From the NCBI RefSeq assembly GCF_024623785.1, contig NZ_JANKBZ010000011.1:287960-351959 (forward strand): DNA of 64,000 nucleotides. The letters are read 5' to 3'. The position numbers were made by a program, and so were the translations under genes. The notes beneath the pieces are model-generated. The model was not told where the DNA came from. It made no database searches and worked only from the letters and a program-made list of their open reading frames with translations. This DNA is from Archangium lipolyticum. Its GTDB lineage: Bacteria; Myxococcota; Myxococcia; Myxococcales; Myxococcaceae. Shown here piece after piece: positions 53,822-61,600 of this stretch. How positions within the stretch are numbered: position 1 is the stretch's first letter; every line of letters begins with the position of its first letter.

Positions 53822-53976
53822 ACGCGCGAGCTCTGCTTGTTGCCCTGTGTTGGGTGGTGGCCTGCCGCCAAGGAGGCACCTCGAATCCGAGGGCGCCTGG
53901 GCTCGGCTGTCAGTCACCGCAGCAGCTCGCTGCGGCTGCGTCACGCTTGAGAGTGAGCATGGACGAGAAGAGTTGA
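53818..53976 (+). CDS. Small 52-aa putative lipoprotein
   Basis: ATG 53818 overlaps the methyltransferase stop (ATGA). The product begins with a plausible lipoprotein signal, ARALLVALCWVVAC, followed by a short Ser/Gln/Ala-rich tail of 36 residues. No family is recognised. It may be a genuine small lipoprotein or the 5' remnant of a longer gene. Confidence 0.45.
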   Translation: MNARALLVALCWVVACRQGGTSNPRAPGLGCQSPQQLAAAASRLRVSMDEKS

Positions 53977-54087
53977 TTGGGCCCGGCACGGATCGGCCCA
54001 AGCGCCCTGCCCTGGCCTCTCCACCGGCACGGTGCGAAACTCAATCGCCACCGGAGGATTCCGGGTCGTAGGAAGCAAAGGGCCATC

Positions 54088-54861
54088 ATGAACAAGCTGG
54101 ACAAGAAGGTTGCCATCGTCACCGGAGGTGGCGGCGGTATCGGAGCGGCGACGGCGAAGCTTTTCGTGGAGCAGGGCGCCAGGGTTCTCATCGTGGGCCG
54201 CAGCGAGGAGAAGCTGCGCAAGACGATGCAGGACATCAACCACGAGAACCTCAGCTACACGGTGGCGGACGTGTCGAAGGTGGAGGACACACAGCGCTAT
54301 GTGCGGCACGCGGTGGAGCGCTACGGCGGCATCGACGTGCTGGTGAGCAACGCGGGGACCGAGGGGCCCTACAAGCACATCCTCGAGCACACCGTGGAGG
54401 ATTTCGACCAGGTGATCGCCACCAACGTGCGCGGCACGTGGCTGTCCGTCAAGTACACCTTCCCCGAGCTCCAGAAGCGTGGAGGCGGGAGCATCATCCT
54501 CACCTCGTCCATCATGGGTATCGCCGCGTTTCCGACACACTCCTCGTACGCCTCCAGCAAGCACGCGGTGGTGGGGATGGCGCGCGCGCTGGCGCATGAC
54601 GGCGCGCCGTTCCACATCCGGGTGAACGCGGTGTGCCCGGGCGTCATCGACAACGACATGATGGCGTCGACCCACCGGCTCTTCGCTCCCGGTGCCGAGG
54701 AGCAGTTCAAGAGCACCATCGCAGCGCGCGTACCGATGAAGCGCTACGGAACCAACGAGGAGATGGCCCGGATGTTCCTCTTCCTCGCCAGCGAAGACAG
54801 CAGCTACAGCACCGGCGGCGTGTATGTGGCGGACGGCGGCATCACCGCCGGCATCATGTAG
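54088..54861 (+). CDS. Short-chain dehydrogenase/reductase
   Basis: A 257-residue classical SDR. The cofactor motif is VTGGGGGIGAA (residues 11-21), with NAG in VLVSNAGTEG. The catalytic Ser is in LTSSIMGI and the Tyr/Lys pair in SSYASSKHAVVG, and the C-terminus shows GGVYVADGGIT. Residue R39 after the second strand suggests NADP(H). ATG 54088 is preceded by AGGAAG. It stands alone; the physiological substrate is unknown. Confidence 0.92.
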   Translation: MNKLDKKVAIVTGGGGGIGAATAKLFVEQGARVLIVGRSEEKLRKTMQDINHENLSYTVADVSKVEDTQRYVRHAVERYGGIDVLVSNAGTEGPYKHILEHTVEDFDQVIATNVRGTWLSVKYTFPELQKRGGGSIILTSSIMGIAAFPTHSSYASSKHAVVGMARALAHDGAPFHIRVNAVCPGVIDNDMMASTHRLFAPGAEEQFKSTIAARVPMKRYGTNEEMARMFLFLASEDSSYSTGGVYVADGGITAGIM

Positions 54862-55037
54862 ACCCGGGTCACCCTTGGAGTCTCCTCGAGGCCACCGGGC
54901 AGGAGCCGCATGCCGGGTGGCCCATCCCGCGTGGGCGGGTCGCTCATGAACTCCTGCTTCCGGGCGACCGAGTCCGGCGAGTGGAGCAGCTCCGACAAGA
55001 CCGCGCTGTCCTACCTCTACTGAGAGCTGGCGCGACA

Positions 55038-55067
55038 GCCCCCAGGTCCGTCCATGACCCTGGGGGC
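55038..55067. terminator. Hairpin between convergent SDR and kinase genes
   Basis: GCCCCCAGG at 55038-55046 and CCTGGGGGC at 55059-55067 form a perfect 9-bp stem with a 12-base loop. It lies between the SDR stop (54861) and the kinase stop (55150). No T-tract. Confidence 0.5.
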
Positions 55068-55149
55068 CCCGCTCCTCGCGGGCACCGTGGCGACGAGAAG
55101 CCGCGCGTGCGGCACTTCATCGCGCCGCAGGCGGGCGGTCGAAGCGCCA

Positions 55150-58100
55150 CTACCGAGGCTTTCGCCTTGCCACCGCCGCATAGGCGCTCACCGCCGGCAG
55201 GCGCAGCTGCACCTCGGTGCCCGCGCCCACACGGCTCCACAGCTCCAACTGCCCGCCCAGGCGCTGCGCGCGCTCGCGCATGCCCACGAGGCCCCAGTGC
55301 CCGGGCCGCGAGCCCCGCGCCAATACCTCCTCGGCGATGCCCGTGCCGTCGTCGCGCACGCGCAGCAGGAAGGCACCTGTCTCGTAGACAAGCTCCACCT
55401 CGATGGCCTGGGCCCGCGCATGCGCGAAGGCATTGAGAAGCGCCTCGCGGCCGATGCGGTAGGCCTCGTCGCGCACGGCGCCCGGCATGTCGCGCGGCGT
55501 GCCTTCGACGAGCACGCCGAAGCGCATGGAGCGCCCGCGCGCAAGCTCCTCGCCCAGCTGAGCGAAGGCCTGCGGCAGGTCCTGGCCGGCGGTGTATCCG
55601 GCGCGCAGGTCGCGCACGCGGTCGCGCGCTTCCACCACCACCTGGTCGGCGCGGTCCAGCACCGCCTCGATCCTGCCGCGCGTGGGGTGTGCTTCGGGCA
55701 GCTCGGAGGCCAGTCCCTGGATTTTGAGGATGAGGCCCTGCGTGCCCTGCAGCAGCGTGTCGTGCAGTTCGCGCGCGATGCGCTCGCGCTCCTGCGAGCG
55801 CGCCTCCAGCCGCGCGCGCAGCTGCGCGGCCACCTGGCGCAGCCGCAGCTGGTAGACGCCCCACAACAGCGCCGCGGCGGCCAGCGCGCACAGCGCGTAG
55901 AACCACGCGGTCTGGTGGAAGGCGGGCAGCACCGTGAAGGTGAAAACGGCGCCGGTGTCATTCCACACGCCGTCGTTGTTGGCGGCCGTCACGCGGAAGC
56001 GGTACGAGCCCGGCCCCACGTTGGTGTAGAACGCGCGCCGCCGGTTGCCGGCCTCCTGCCAGCCCTCGTCCACGCCCTCGAGCTGGTAGCGAAAGCGCAC
56101 GCGCTCGGGCATGGAGAGGCTGAACGCGGTGTAGTCGATCTCGAAGGCGGTGGTGCGCGCCGGCAGCCGCAGGCCCTCGCTAGCCACGTAGGACTTGCCC
56201 GCCGCCGTCACCTCGCCGATGCGCACGCTGGGCGCGAGCGGATTGCGCGCGATGCGCCGCGGGTCGATGCGAAAGACATTGGTGGTGGTGGGCAGCCACA
56301 GCTGGCCGTCCTCGCCCAGCAGCAGGCTGGGAATGGGGCCGAGCGGCTCGGGTGAGCCCTCCAGCCCGTCGTCCGCGGTGAAGCGCTCCACCTGCACGGC
56401 ATGCGCGGGGTCGCGCGCGAAGGACTCCACCTCCTCGCGCGGCACGCGCACCACGCCGCCCACGCCGTGGATCCACAGCTCGCCCTCGGCCGTCTGCACG
56501 AGGCCGGACACGCCGCGCAAGGCGGGGCCGCTCGCGGGCATCAGGGCACGGAAGCTGCCTTCCGCGTAGAGTGCCACGCCCGCGTTGCCGCCCACCCACA
56601 GCCGCTCGCCCCAGGGCCGCAGCGCGGCGACGTGGCCGACCTGCAGTCCCTCGGACGGACCCAGCATCCGCGCGAGGCCGTGCTCCACGCGGGCGAGCCG
56701 GTTGTCGAAATAGCCGAGCCAGACGCGCCCGGCCGGATCCGCCTCGATGCTCACCACCGTATCCCTGGGCAGGTCGGCCACGCCGCCCTTGGCGCTCCAT
56801 TGGCCGTCCTTCCAGCGGTGCACGCCCAGGCCGCGGAAAGACATCCACAGGCCGCCCTCACTGTCCTCGGCGATGGCCTGCACGGCGCTGCCGCGCTTGC
56901 TGGCATCGAAGGGCAGCTCGATGCGCTCCAGACGGCCCTTCGGCTGGCCGCCGGCCAGGCGCCACAGCTCACCGAGCTTGCCGATCCACAGGTCGCCCGC
57001 GCGGTCGCGGTGCAGCACGTTGATCCACGTGTGCCGCGCCGGGCCGTCCAGCGGCCCCTGCACCTGTCCCGAGGCGTCGCGAAGAAAGAGGCCGTGGAGG
57101 TGCGTGCCGATCCACAGCCCGCCGTCGGCGGCGGGGGCGAGCGCGACGTTGGGCCACTGCGGGCCTTCAGGCAGCGCGGGCACCACTTTGTTCCCGCGGA
57201 AGCGGTCCAGGCCTGCGTTGGTGAGAACCCAGACGTTGCCTTCGCGATCTTCGAACAGACCGTGCACGGAGCTCCCGCTCAGGCGCACGGCGGCGCTGGT
57301 GCGCTGCACGCCCGCGAACGGACCGGTCCCTGGCGCCCCGGCCAGCGCGCTCGCCGACGGCAACCGCGCCAGACCTTCCTCCAGCGCGATCCACGCGCCG
57401 CCGTGGCGGTCGAACAGGCACACGCCCTGCGTCTCGACGCTCGCGCTGCCGAAGCTCTTGCCATCGAACCACCGCTGGCGGTCGGCCAGCGGCATGAGGC
57501 CCCCGGTCACGATGGCGAACCAGGGCTCACCCGCGCCATCCACGCAGACGTTGATGCCACCGAGCAGGCTGCGCTCGCCGCCGGCGGCGTCGCGCGGCAT
57601 CGGCACCGGCGCGAAATGCGCCGCGCCGCGCGGTCGCGCGAAAATCTGATACGAGGTGGCCGCCCACACCGTGCCGCGCGGGTCCACCGTCACGGTCTGC
57701 ACATTGCTGTTCTGTTTCAGCCCGCCTTCCTCGACGATCTGCCAGCGCTGGCCGTCGAAGCGGTACAGGCCGCCCGAGGTGGAGGCCCACACATTGCCCT
57801 CCAGATCCTGCGCGAAGTCGGTCACGGTGCTCGGGTAGAGGCCGTCCTTCTGGCCGTAGCGTGTGAGCACGCCCTCGCGCAGCACGTAGATGCCGCCCAG
57901 TTGCAGGCCGATCCACAGCTCGCCCGACCGGCCGGCGTAGAGGCGGAACACTTCGTTGGTGAGCGGGCGGCCCGTGTCGGGCGCGGTGTAGAGCTCGAAG
58001 CGCACGCCGTCGAAGCGGTACAGGCCGAACGGCGAGCCGATCCACAGCATGCCGTCCGGCGTCTGCGCGAGGCCGTAGGCATTGCTCGGCGCGCCGTCGC

Positions 58101-58242
58101 GCTCGGTCCACGCCGTGTGGTGCATGTGCTCCAGGGATGGGGCTTCGGGCGGCGGCGTCTCGGCGGCGAGGACCGATGTGCGGGGCAACAGGTACGCCGC
58201 CATCAGGGCAACGCGCAGCAGGAACGTGGCGGCTCGACTCAT
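55150..58242 (-). CDS. Propeller-sensor histidine kinase (Reg_prop, Y_Y_Y, HisKA_3)
   Basis: A 1030-residue membrane sensor kinase. After a signal peptide (ending VLAA), about 14 two-component-regulator propeller repeats (W-I-G/A-T-x-G-L-x-R-F-D-G type) form two periplasmic beta-propellers to about residue 690. A Y_Y_Y Ig-like domain follows (about 700-770), one membrane helix (about 778-796), then a HisKA_3 domain with H827 in RELHDTLLQGTQGL and a HATPase_c (VRDDGTGI, HWGLVGMRERAQRLGG). This is the architecture used for sensing polysaccharide fragments in Bacteroidetes and others. No response regulator is adjacent. Confidence 0.9.
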   Translation of the reverse strand: MSRAATFLLRVALMAAYLLPRTSVLAAETPPPEAPSLEHMHHTAWTERDGAPSNAYGLAQTPDGMLWIGSPFGLYRFDGVRFELYTAPDTGRPLTNEVFRLYAGRSGELWIGLQLGGIYVLREGVLTRYGQKDGLYPSTVTDFAQDLEGNVWASTSGGLYRFDGQRWQIVEEGGLKQNSNVQTVTVDPRGTVWAATSYQIFARPRGAAHFAPVPMPRDAAGGERSLLGGINVCVDGAGEPWFAIVTGGLMPLADRQRWFDGKSFGSASVETQGVCLFDRHGGAWIALEEGLARLPSASALAGAPGTGPFAGVQRTSAAVRLSGSSVHGLFEDREGNVWVLTNAGLDRFRGNKVVPALPEGPQWPNVALAPAADGGLWIGTHLHGLFLRDASGQVQGPLDGPARHTWINVLHRDRAGDLWIGKLGELWRLAGGQPKGRLERIELPFDASKRGSAVQAIAEDSEGGLWMSFRGLGVHRWKDGQWSAKGGVADLPRDTVVSIEADPAGRVWLGYFDNRLARVEHGLARMLGPSEGLQVGHVAALRPWGERLWVGGNAGVALYAEGSFRALMPASGPALRGVSGLVQTAEGELWIHGVGGVVRVPREEVESFARDPAHAVQVERFTADDGLEGSPEPLGPIPSLLLGEDGQLWLPTTTNVFRIDPRRIARNPLAPSVRIGEVTAAGKSYVASEGLRLPARTTAFEIDYTAFSLSMPERVRFRYQLEGVDEGWQEAGNRRRAFYTNVGPGSYRFRVTAANNDGVWNDTGAVFTFTVLPAFHQTAWFYALCALAAAALLWGVYQLRLRQVAAQLRARLEARSQERERIARELHDTLLQGTQGLILKIQGLASELPEAHPTRGRIEAVLDRADQVVVEARDRVRDLRAGYTAGQDLPQAFAQLGEELARGRSMRFGVLVEGTPRDMPGAVRDEAYRIGREALLNAFAHARAQAIEVELVYETGAFLLRVRDDGTGIAEEVLARGSRPGHWGLVGMRERAQRLGGQLELWSRVGAGTEVQLRLPAVSAYAAVARRKPR

Positions 58243-58730
58243 CGGGGGCTGGTTCGGGCTGGGGGTGAGCGGGCGGGGCTCTCGACTGTATGCGCCCCAG
58301 AAGCAGCGCCGCCAGCGTCAGCCACGATCCTTCGCGCACCATCCCCTCTCGATTCTGCTCGCGATGTCCGTGGGTACTACGGGCCCGCTCACCGAGTGAA
58401 TACCCGGCCCCACGCCCCTGCTCTTCACCGGTTGGAGTTGACGTCCCCTGATTCTTCAGCTTCATGGACGAGCACTGGCCACCTGCGTGTCCAGGGCCTC
58501 GGAGAAGCTCAGGATGAGAGCCACCGTGGGGTCCACGTTGGTGGCCCCATTCTCGGGCGTGGTGCCAAGGAGGGTGGGCGCGGTGGTATCGGGCACCTCG
58601 GTGGATTGGTGAACGGCCAGTTGGCCACACCTACCCCACCAGGCTCCACGGTAACAAGGCTATTCCGGGATTGCGTGAAAGCCACCCTCATGCGATGGGC
58701 AGCCCACCACAACGTTCGTTTGGAGGCGCG
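58243..58730. other. Intergenic region with an Ig-like gene relic
   Basis: A 488-bp gap between the divergent kinase and GH114 genes. The only protein-like signal is the minus-strand relic at 58462-58629. The last 90 bp should hold the GH114 promoter. No hairpin or repeat was seen. Confidence 0.5.
58462..58629 (-). pseudogene. Relic of a Big_5/SbsA Ig-like domain protein
   Basis: On the minus strand a 55-codon stretch ends at TGA 58464-58462 and encodes VPDTTAPTLLGTTPENGATN followed by VDPTVALILSFSEALD. This is the unmistakable opening of a Big_5 (SbsA-type) Ig-like domain, common in large myxobacterial secreted proteins. There is no start codon, the frame is closed a short way upstream, and the domain is cut after its second strand. 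It is a decayed gene fragment. Confidence 0.6.
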
Positions 58731-60377
58731 ATGTCGAGATGGATGGCCTGGATGACTCCGTGGATCGCCGTGCTCATGTACGGGTGCATGCCCCCGGAGG
58801 TGGATGACGCACAGGAGCCGGGTGTTCGAGAGCAAGCCCTGGCCGGCACGGAGATCATCGACTTCTCCTCCGCGAGCACGCTGGCGAACACGGATGCGTC
58901 CGGTAAGAGCGGAGGCATGGCCGTGCTCAAGGCGAACAGCACGCGGTGCACCGTCGGCGCGTATGCCGACTGCTACGCGGACTACATCGAGTTCAGCCCC
59001 TCCTATACGGGCTATCTGTCCTTCAAGCTCTCGAGCCTCACCCAGGGCACGCCGGCGCCCTCGCAGATCACCCAGCTCCAATTGCTGACGAAGTACCAGG
59101 GGCCCGCGAGTTCCACGTCCTATTACAAGTGGCAGCTCTACCGGTTCACGACCGCCAGCTGGGTGGACATCACCACCTCGCAGGGGCGCGGGGACTGGGT
59201 GTGGACCGCGGCCCTGACGCTCAACCTCCCGGGCACCGAGGTGGCTTCGAACTTCGTCTCGAGCACTGGCGAGATCCGCGCGCGCCTCATCAAGGGCGCG
59301 GGGACGGATGGCGCGCAGCTCGACAGCCTCCGCCTCCAGGTCTCGTGGGACGGGGCCTCGACGTGCACCCCCGAGACGGACGCGGCCTTCTGCGCGCGAC
59401 TGGGCGGCACCTGTGGCCAGCTCAGTGGCACCGACAACTGCGGCCAGGCACGCACGGTCTCCAGCTGTGGCGTCTGCCAGAGCCCGCAGACGTGTGGGGG
59501 CGGCGGCACCCCGAACGTCTGTGGCCAGGGCTCCACCTGTACCCGCGCGAGCTTCCCCCGGGCCACCACCTGGATGTGGGACCTGGAGAACAGCGCCATT
59601 CCCACCAACCTCAACGCCCAGGTCTACGTCGTCGACCTCTTCAACACCACGAGCGCGAAGATCCAGGAGTACAAGAGCGCCGGCAAGAAGGTGGTCTGCT
59701 ACTTCAGCGCCGGCAGCTACGAGAACTGGCGGAGCGATGCCAACCAGTTCCCGCAGGACACCTATTGCAGCCCCGGCGAGAACTGCGCCCAATCCATCCA
59801 CATCATGGGGGAGTGGTGCGAGAGCGGTGGGGACTGCGAGTGGTGGTTGGATCACCGCAAGGAGGCGGTACGAATCGTGATGGCGGCACGCCTGCAGTTG
59901 GCGCGTGACAAGGGCTGCGACGCGGTCGAGCCGGACAACGTCGACGGCTACGCGAACGATTCGAGCATCTCCTGCACCGACCAGGCCTGCTGGGGCCTCA
60001 CGGCGTCCGACCAGCTCGCCTACAACCGCTGGCTGGCCGATACCGCCCATGCCAAATGTCTGGGCATCGCGCTCAAGAACGACATCGACCAGGTGCCCCA
60101 GCTCGCCGCGTCCTTCGACTTCGCCATCAACGAGCAATGCCAGCAGTACAACGAGTGTGGAGTCTACAAGACCTACTTCGCGAGCCAGAACAAGGCGGTC
60201 TTCAACGCGGAGTACATGAGGGACTCCGGCGGCGGGTCCAGGAGCTGGTCGTCGTGCACGGGAACGCAAGCCACCTGCGCCTGCGGTGAGAGCGGGTTCG
60301 TCCAGGGGGACATGCAGACCCTGGTCTTCAAGACCTCGTCCGTCAGCTACGACAACATCAACTTCACCTGCTGGTAG
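58731..60377 (+). CDS. GH114 endo-alpha-1,4-polygalactosaminidase-like lipoprotein
   Basis: A 548-residue secreted protein with a lipoprotein signal (LMYGC), a beta-sandwich domain (about 35-225) of the DNRLRE/CBM-like type (YIEFSPSYTGYLSFKLSSLT), a Cys-rich linker (CGQLSGTDNCGQA, CGVCQSPQTC), and a GH114 barrel from about 285: ATTWMWDLENSAIPT, KVVCYFSAGSYENWR, the catalytic region DAVEPDNVDGYAN (E400) and FDFAINEQCQQY. GH114 enzymes cleave galactosamine-containing exopolysaccharides such as Pel and fungal galactosaminogalactan. ATG 58731 has GGAGG upstream. A polysaccharide deacetylase gene lies just downstream on the other strand. Confidence 0.88.
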   Translation: MSRWMAWMTPWIAVLMYGCMPPEVDDAQEPGVREQALAGTEIIDFSSASTLANTDASGKSGGMAVLKANSTRCTVGAYADCYADYIEFSPSYTGYLSFKLSSLTQGTPAPSQITQLQLLTKYQGPASSTSYYKWQLYRFTTASWVDITTSQGRGDWVWTAALTLNLPGTEVASNFVSSTGEIRARLIKGAGTDGAQLDSLRLQVSWDGASTCTPETDAAFCARLGGTCGQLSGTDNCGQARTVSSCGVCQSPQTCGGGGTPNVCGQGSTCTRASFPRATTWMWDLENSAIPTNLNAQVYVVDLFNTTSAKIQEYKSAGKKVVCYFSAGSYENWRSDANQFPQDTYCSPGENCAQSIHIMGEWCESGGDCEWWLDHRKEAVRIVMAARLQLARDKGCDAVEPDNVDGYANDSSISCTDQACWGLTASDQLAYNRWLADTAHAKCLGIALKNDIDQVPQLAASFDFAINEQCQQYNECGVYKTYFASQNKAVFNAEYMRDSGGGSRSWSSCTGTQATCACGESGFVQGDMQTLVFKTSSVSYDNINFTCW

Positions 60378-60385
60378 CGGGGAAC

Positions 60386-60414
60386 GGGCCCGCTCCCCGG
60401 CCTGGAGCGGGCCC
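60386..60414. terminator. Strong hairpin between convergent GH114 and deacetylase genes
   Basis: GGGCCCGCTCC / GGAGCGGGCCC is a perfect 11-bp inverted repeat with a 7-base loop, 9 bp after the GH114 stop. It would act as a terminator from either side. Confidence 0.75.
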
Positions 60415-60510
60415 ACTTCGGGTCCGTTGAGACGCGTCTGGCGATTCTGGGAGGGACCTGGCCGCCATCCACGATGAGCGAGACAGCGGCGAAGGCCCGC
60501 TCCGCCCTCT

Positions 60511-61452
60511 TCAAATGCCCTGCGCTTTCAGGGCTTCGATTTCGAAGTCGCCATCGTCCACCAGGCGCTCCCAGCCCTCGAATTTGCCGAGGCCGAGCGT
60601 GCGGGCCATGGACAGCAACAGGCTCTGGCCGGCCACGGCGCGGTCGGGCTGTAGCTGGTAGACGGGGTCGTTGAAGGCCGCCTGCGGGGTGGTGATGGTC
60701 CAGCCCATCTGCTTGAACTGGGCGATCACGTCGTCGAGCCACATCGCATTGATGAGATTATGGTGCAGCAGGATGACCTGCGGGATGTCCCTGCCCTGCA
60801 GCTTGTATGCGAGCTCGCGGTAGGCGATGGCGCGCTGACGCACGTGCGCGAGATACGCGGTCTTGATCGGGGTGACGTCGGCTTTGGGGTTCTTCTTCAG
60901 GACTTCGACCAGTTTGTCGTTCAAGCGCCAGTCGCTGGTGTCCAGCGAGACGTATGCGTTGCGGTAGCCATGCTCCTTCAGGAAGGTGCGCATGCCGTCG
61001 CGCTTTTCCGGCGTGTTCCCTTCACGTAGGTAGGTAAAGCGGAACCATTTGGTATAGCCGGGCAGCGTGGCGATGATGCGATCGCAGTCGAGGATCTCCT
61101 GCTGGTACTGGTCCAGCGTGCTCTTGTGCAGGTCCGGATGCGACATCGTGTGGTTGCCGATGGCGTGGCCGGCCTCGCCCCACGCGCGCGCCAGGACCAG
61201 ACCTTCAGGGAGGTTCGCGCCGTTGTTGACGGTGACCATCAGCGCGGCCTTCACCTTGTGCCTGGCCAGGGCGGCCAGCAGAGCCTGGTTGCGCTGGGCG
61301 GCTGTCAACCGTGGGGTCTCTTCAAGGGACGGGCCGTCGTCGAACGTGAAGGCGACTGACTGTCCGAAGGCCGGAAAGGCCGCGAGCAGGAAGAAGGCGG
61401 TGGTGACGAGGCGGAGAAAGGTCATCGGCATCAGAAAAATCATGGCCGCCAC
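60511..61452 (-). CDS. Secreted polysaccharide deacetylase
   Basis: A 313-residue carbohydrate esterase family 4 (NodB-type) protein with a signal peptide ending AFG. Motif 1 is AFTFDDGPS (catalytic Asp pair), motif 2 HTMSH gives the zinc His pair, motif 3 is RFTYLREG, and the late Leu-x-His motif is LLHHNL. It removes acetyl groups from N-acetylated polymers. Base composition is noticeably less GC-rich than its neighbours, and the sequence style resembles beta/gamma-proteobacterial homologues, suggesting acquisition. Several in-frame ATGs near the start (61452, 61431, 61425) leave the exact start uncertain. Confidence 0.87.
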   Translation of the reverse strand: MAAMIFLMPMTFLRLVTTAFFLLAAFPAFGQSVAFTFDDGPSLEETPRLTAAQRNQALLAALARHKVKAALMVTVNNGANLPEGLVLARAWGEAGHAIGNHTMSHPDLHKSTLDQYQQEILDCDRIIATLPGYTKWFRFTYLREGNTPEKRDGMRTFLKEHGYRNAYVSLDTSDWRLNDKLVEVLKKNPKADVTPIKTAYLAHVRQRAIAYRELAYKLQGRDIPQVILLHHNLINAMWLDDVIAQFKQMGWTITTPQAAFNDPVYQLQPDRAVAGQSLLLSMARTLGLGKFEGWERLVDDGDFEIEALKAQGI

Positions 61453-61600
61453 TCTAGTTCAGCAGGCGCGTCATGATCGTCAACGGGCTTTTTTTCGTGA
61501 AGCGCTCGAACACGGCTTCCTGGACCATGGCCGTCACACTTCTTTCGGGCCTCGTCTATCTGAGTGAAGGAAAACGAAGCTTCGAAAAAAGAAGCACACC

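Noticed and set aside
54910..55023. 37-codon ORF (MPGGPSRVGG start) after the SDR gene
   Set aside because: No ribosome site, no recognisable family and no coupling to a neighbour; it may be a relic but cannot be supported.
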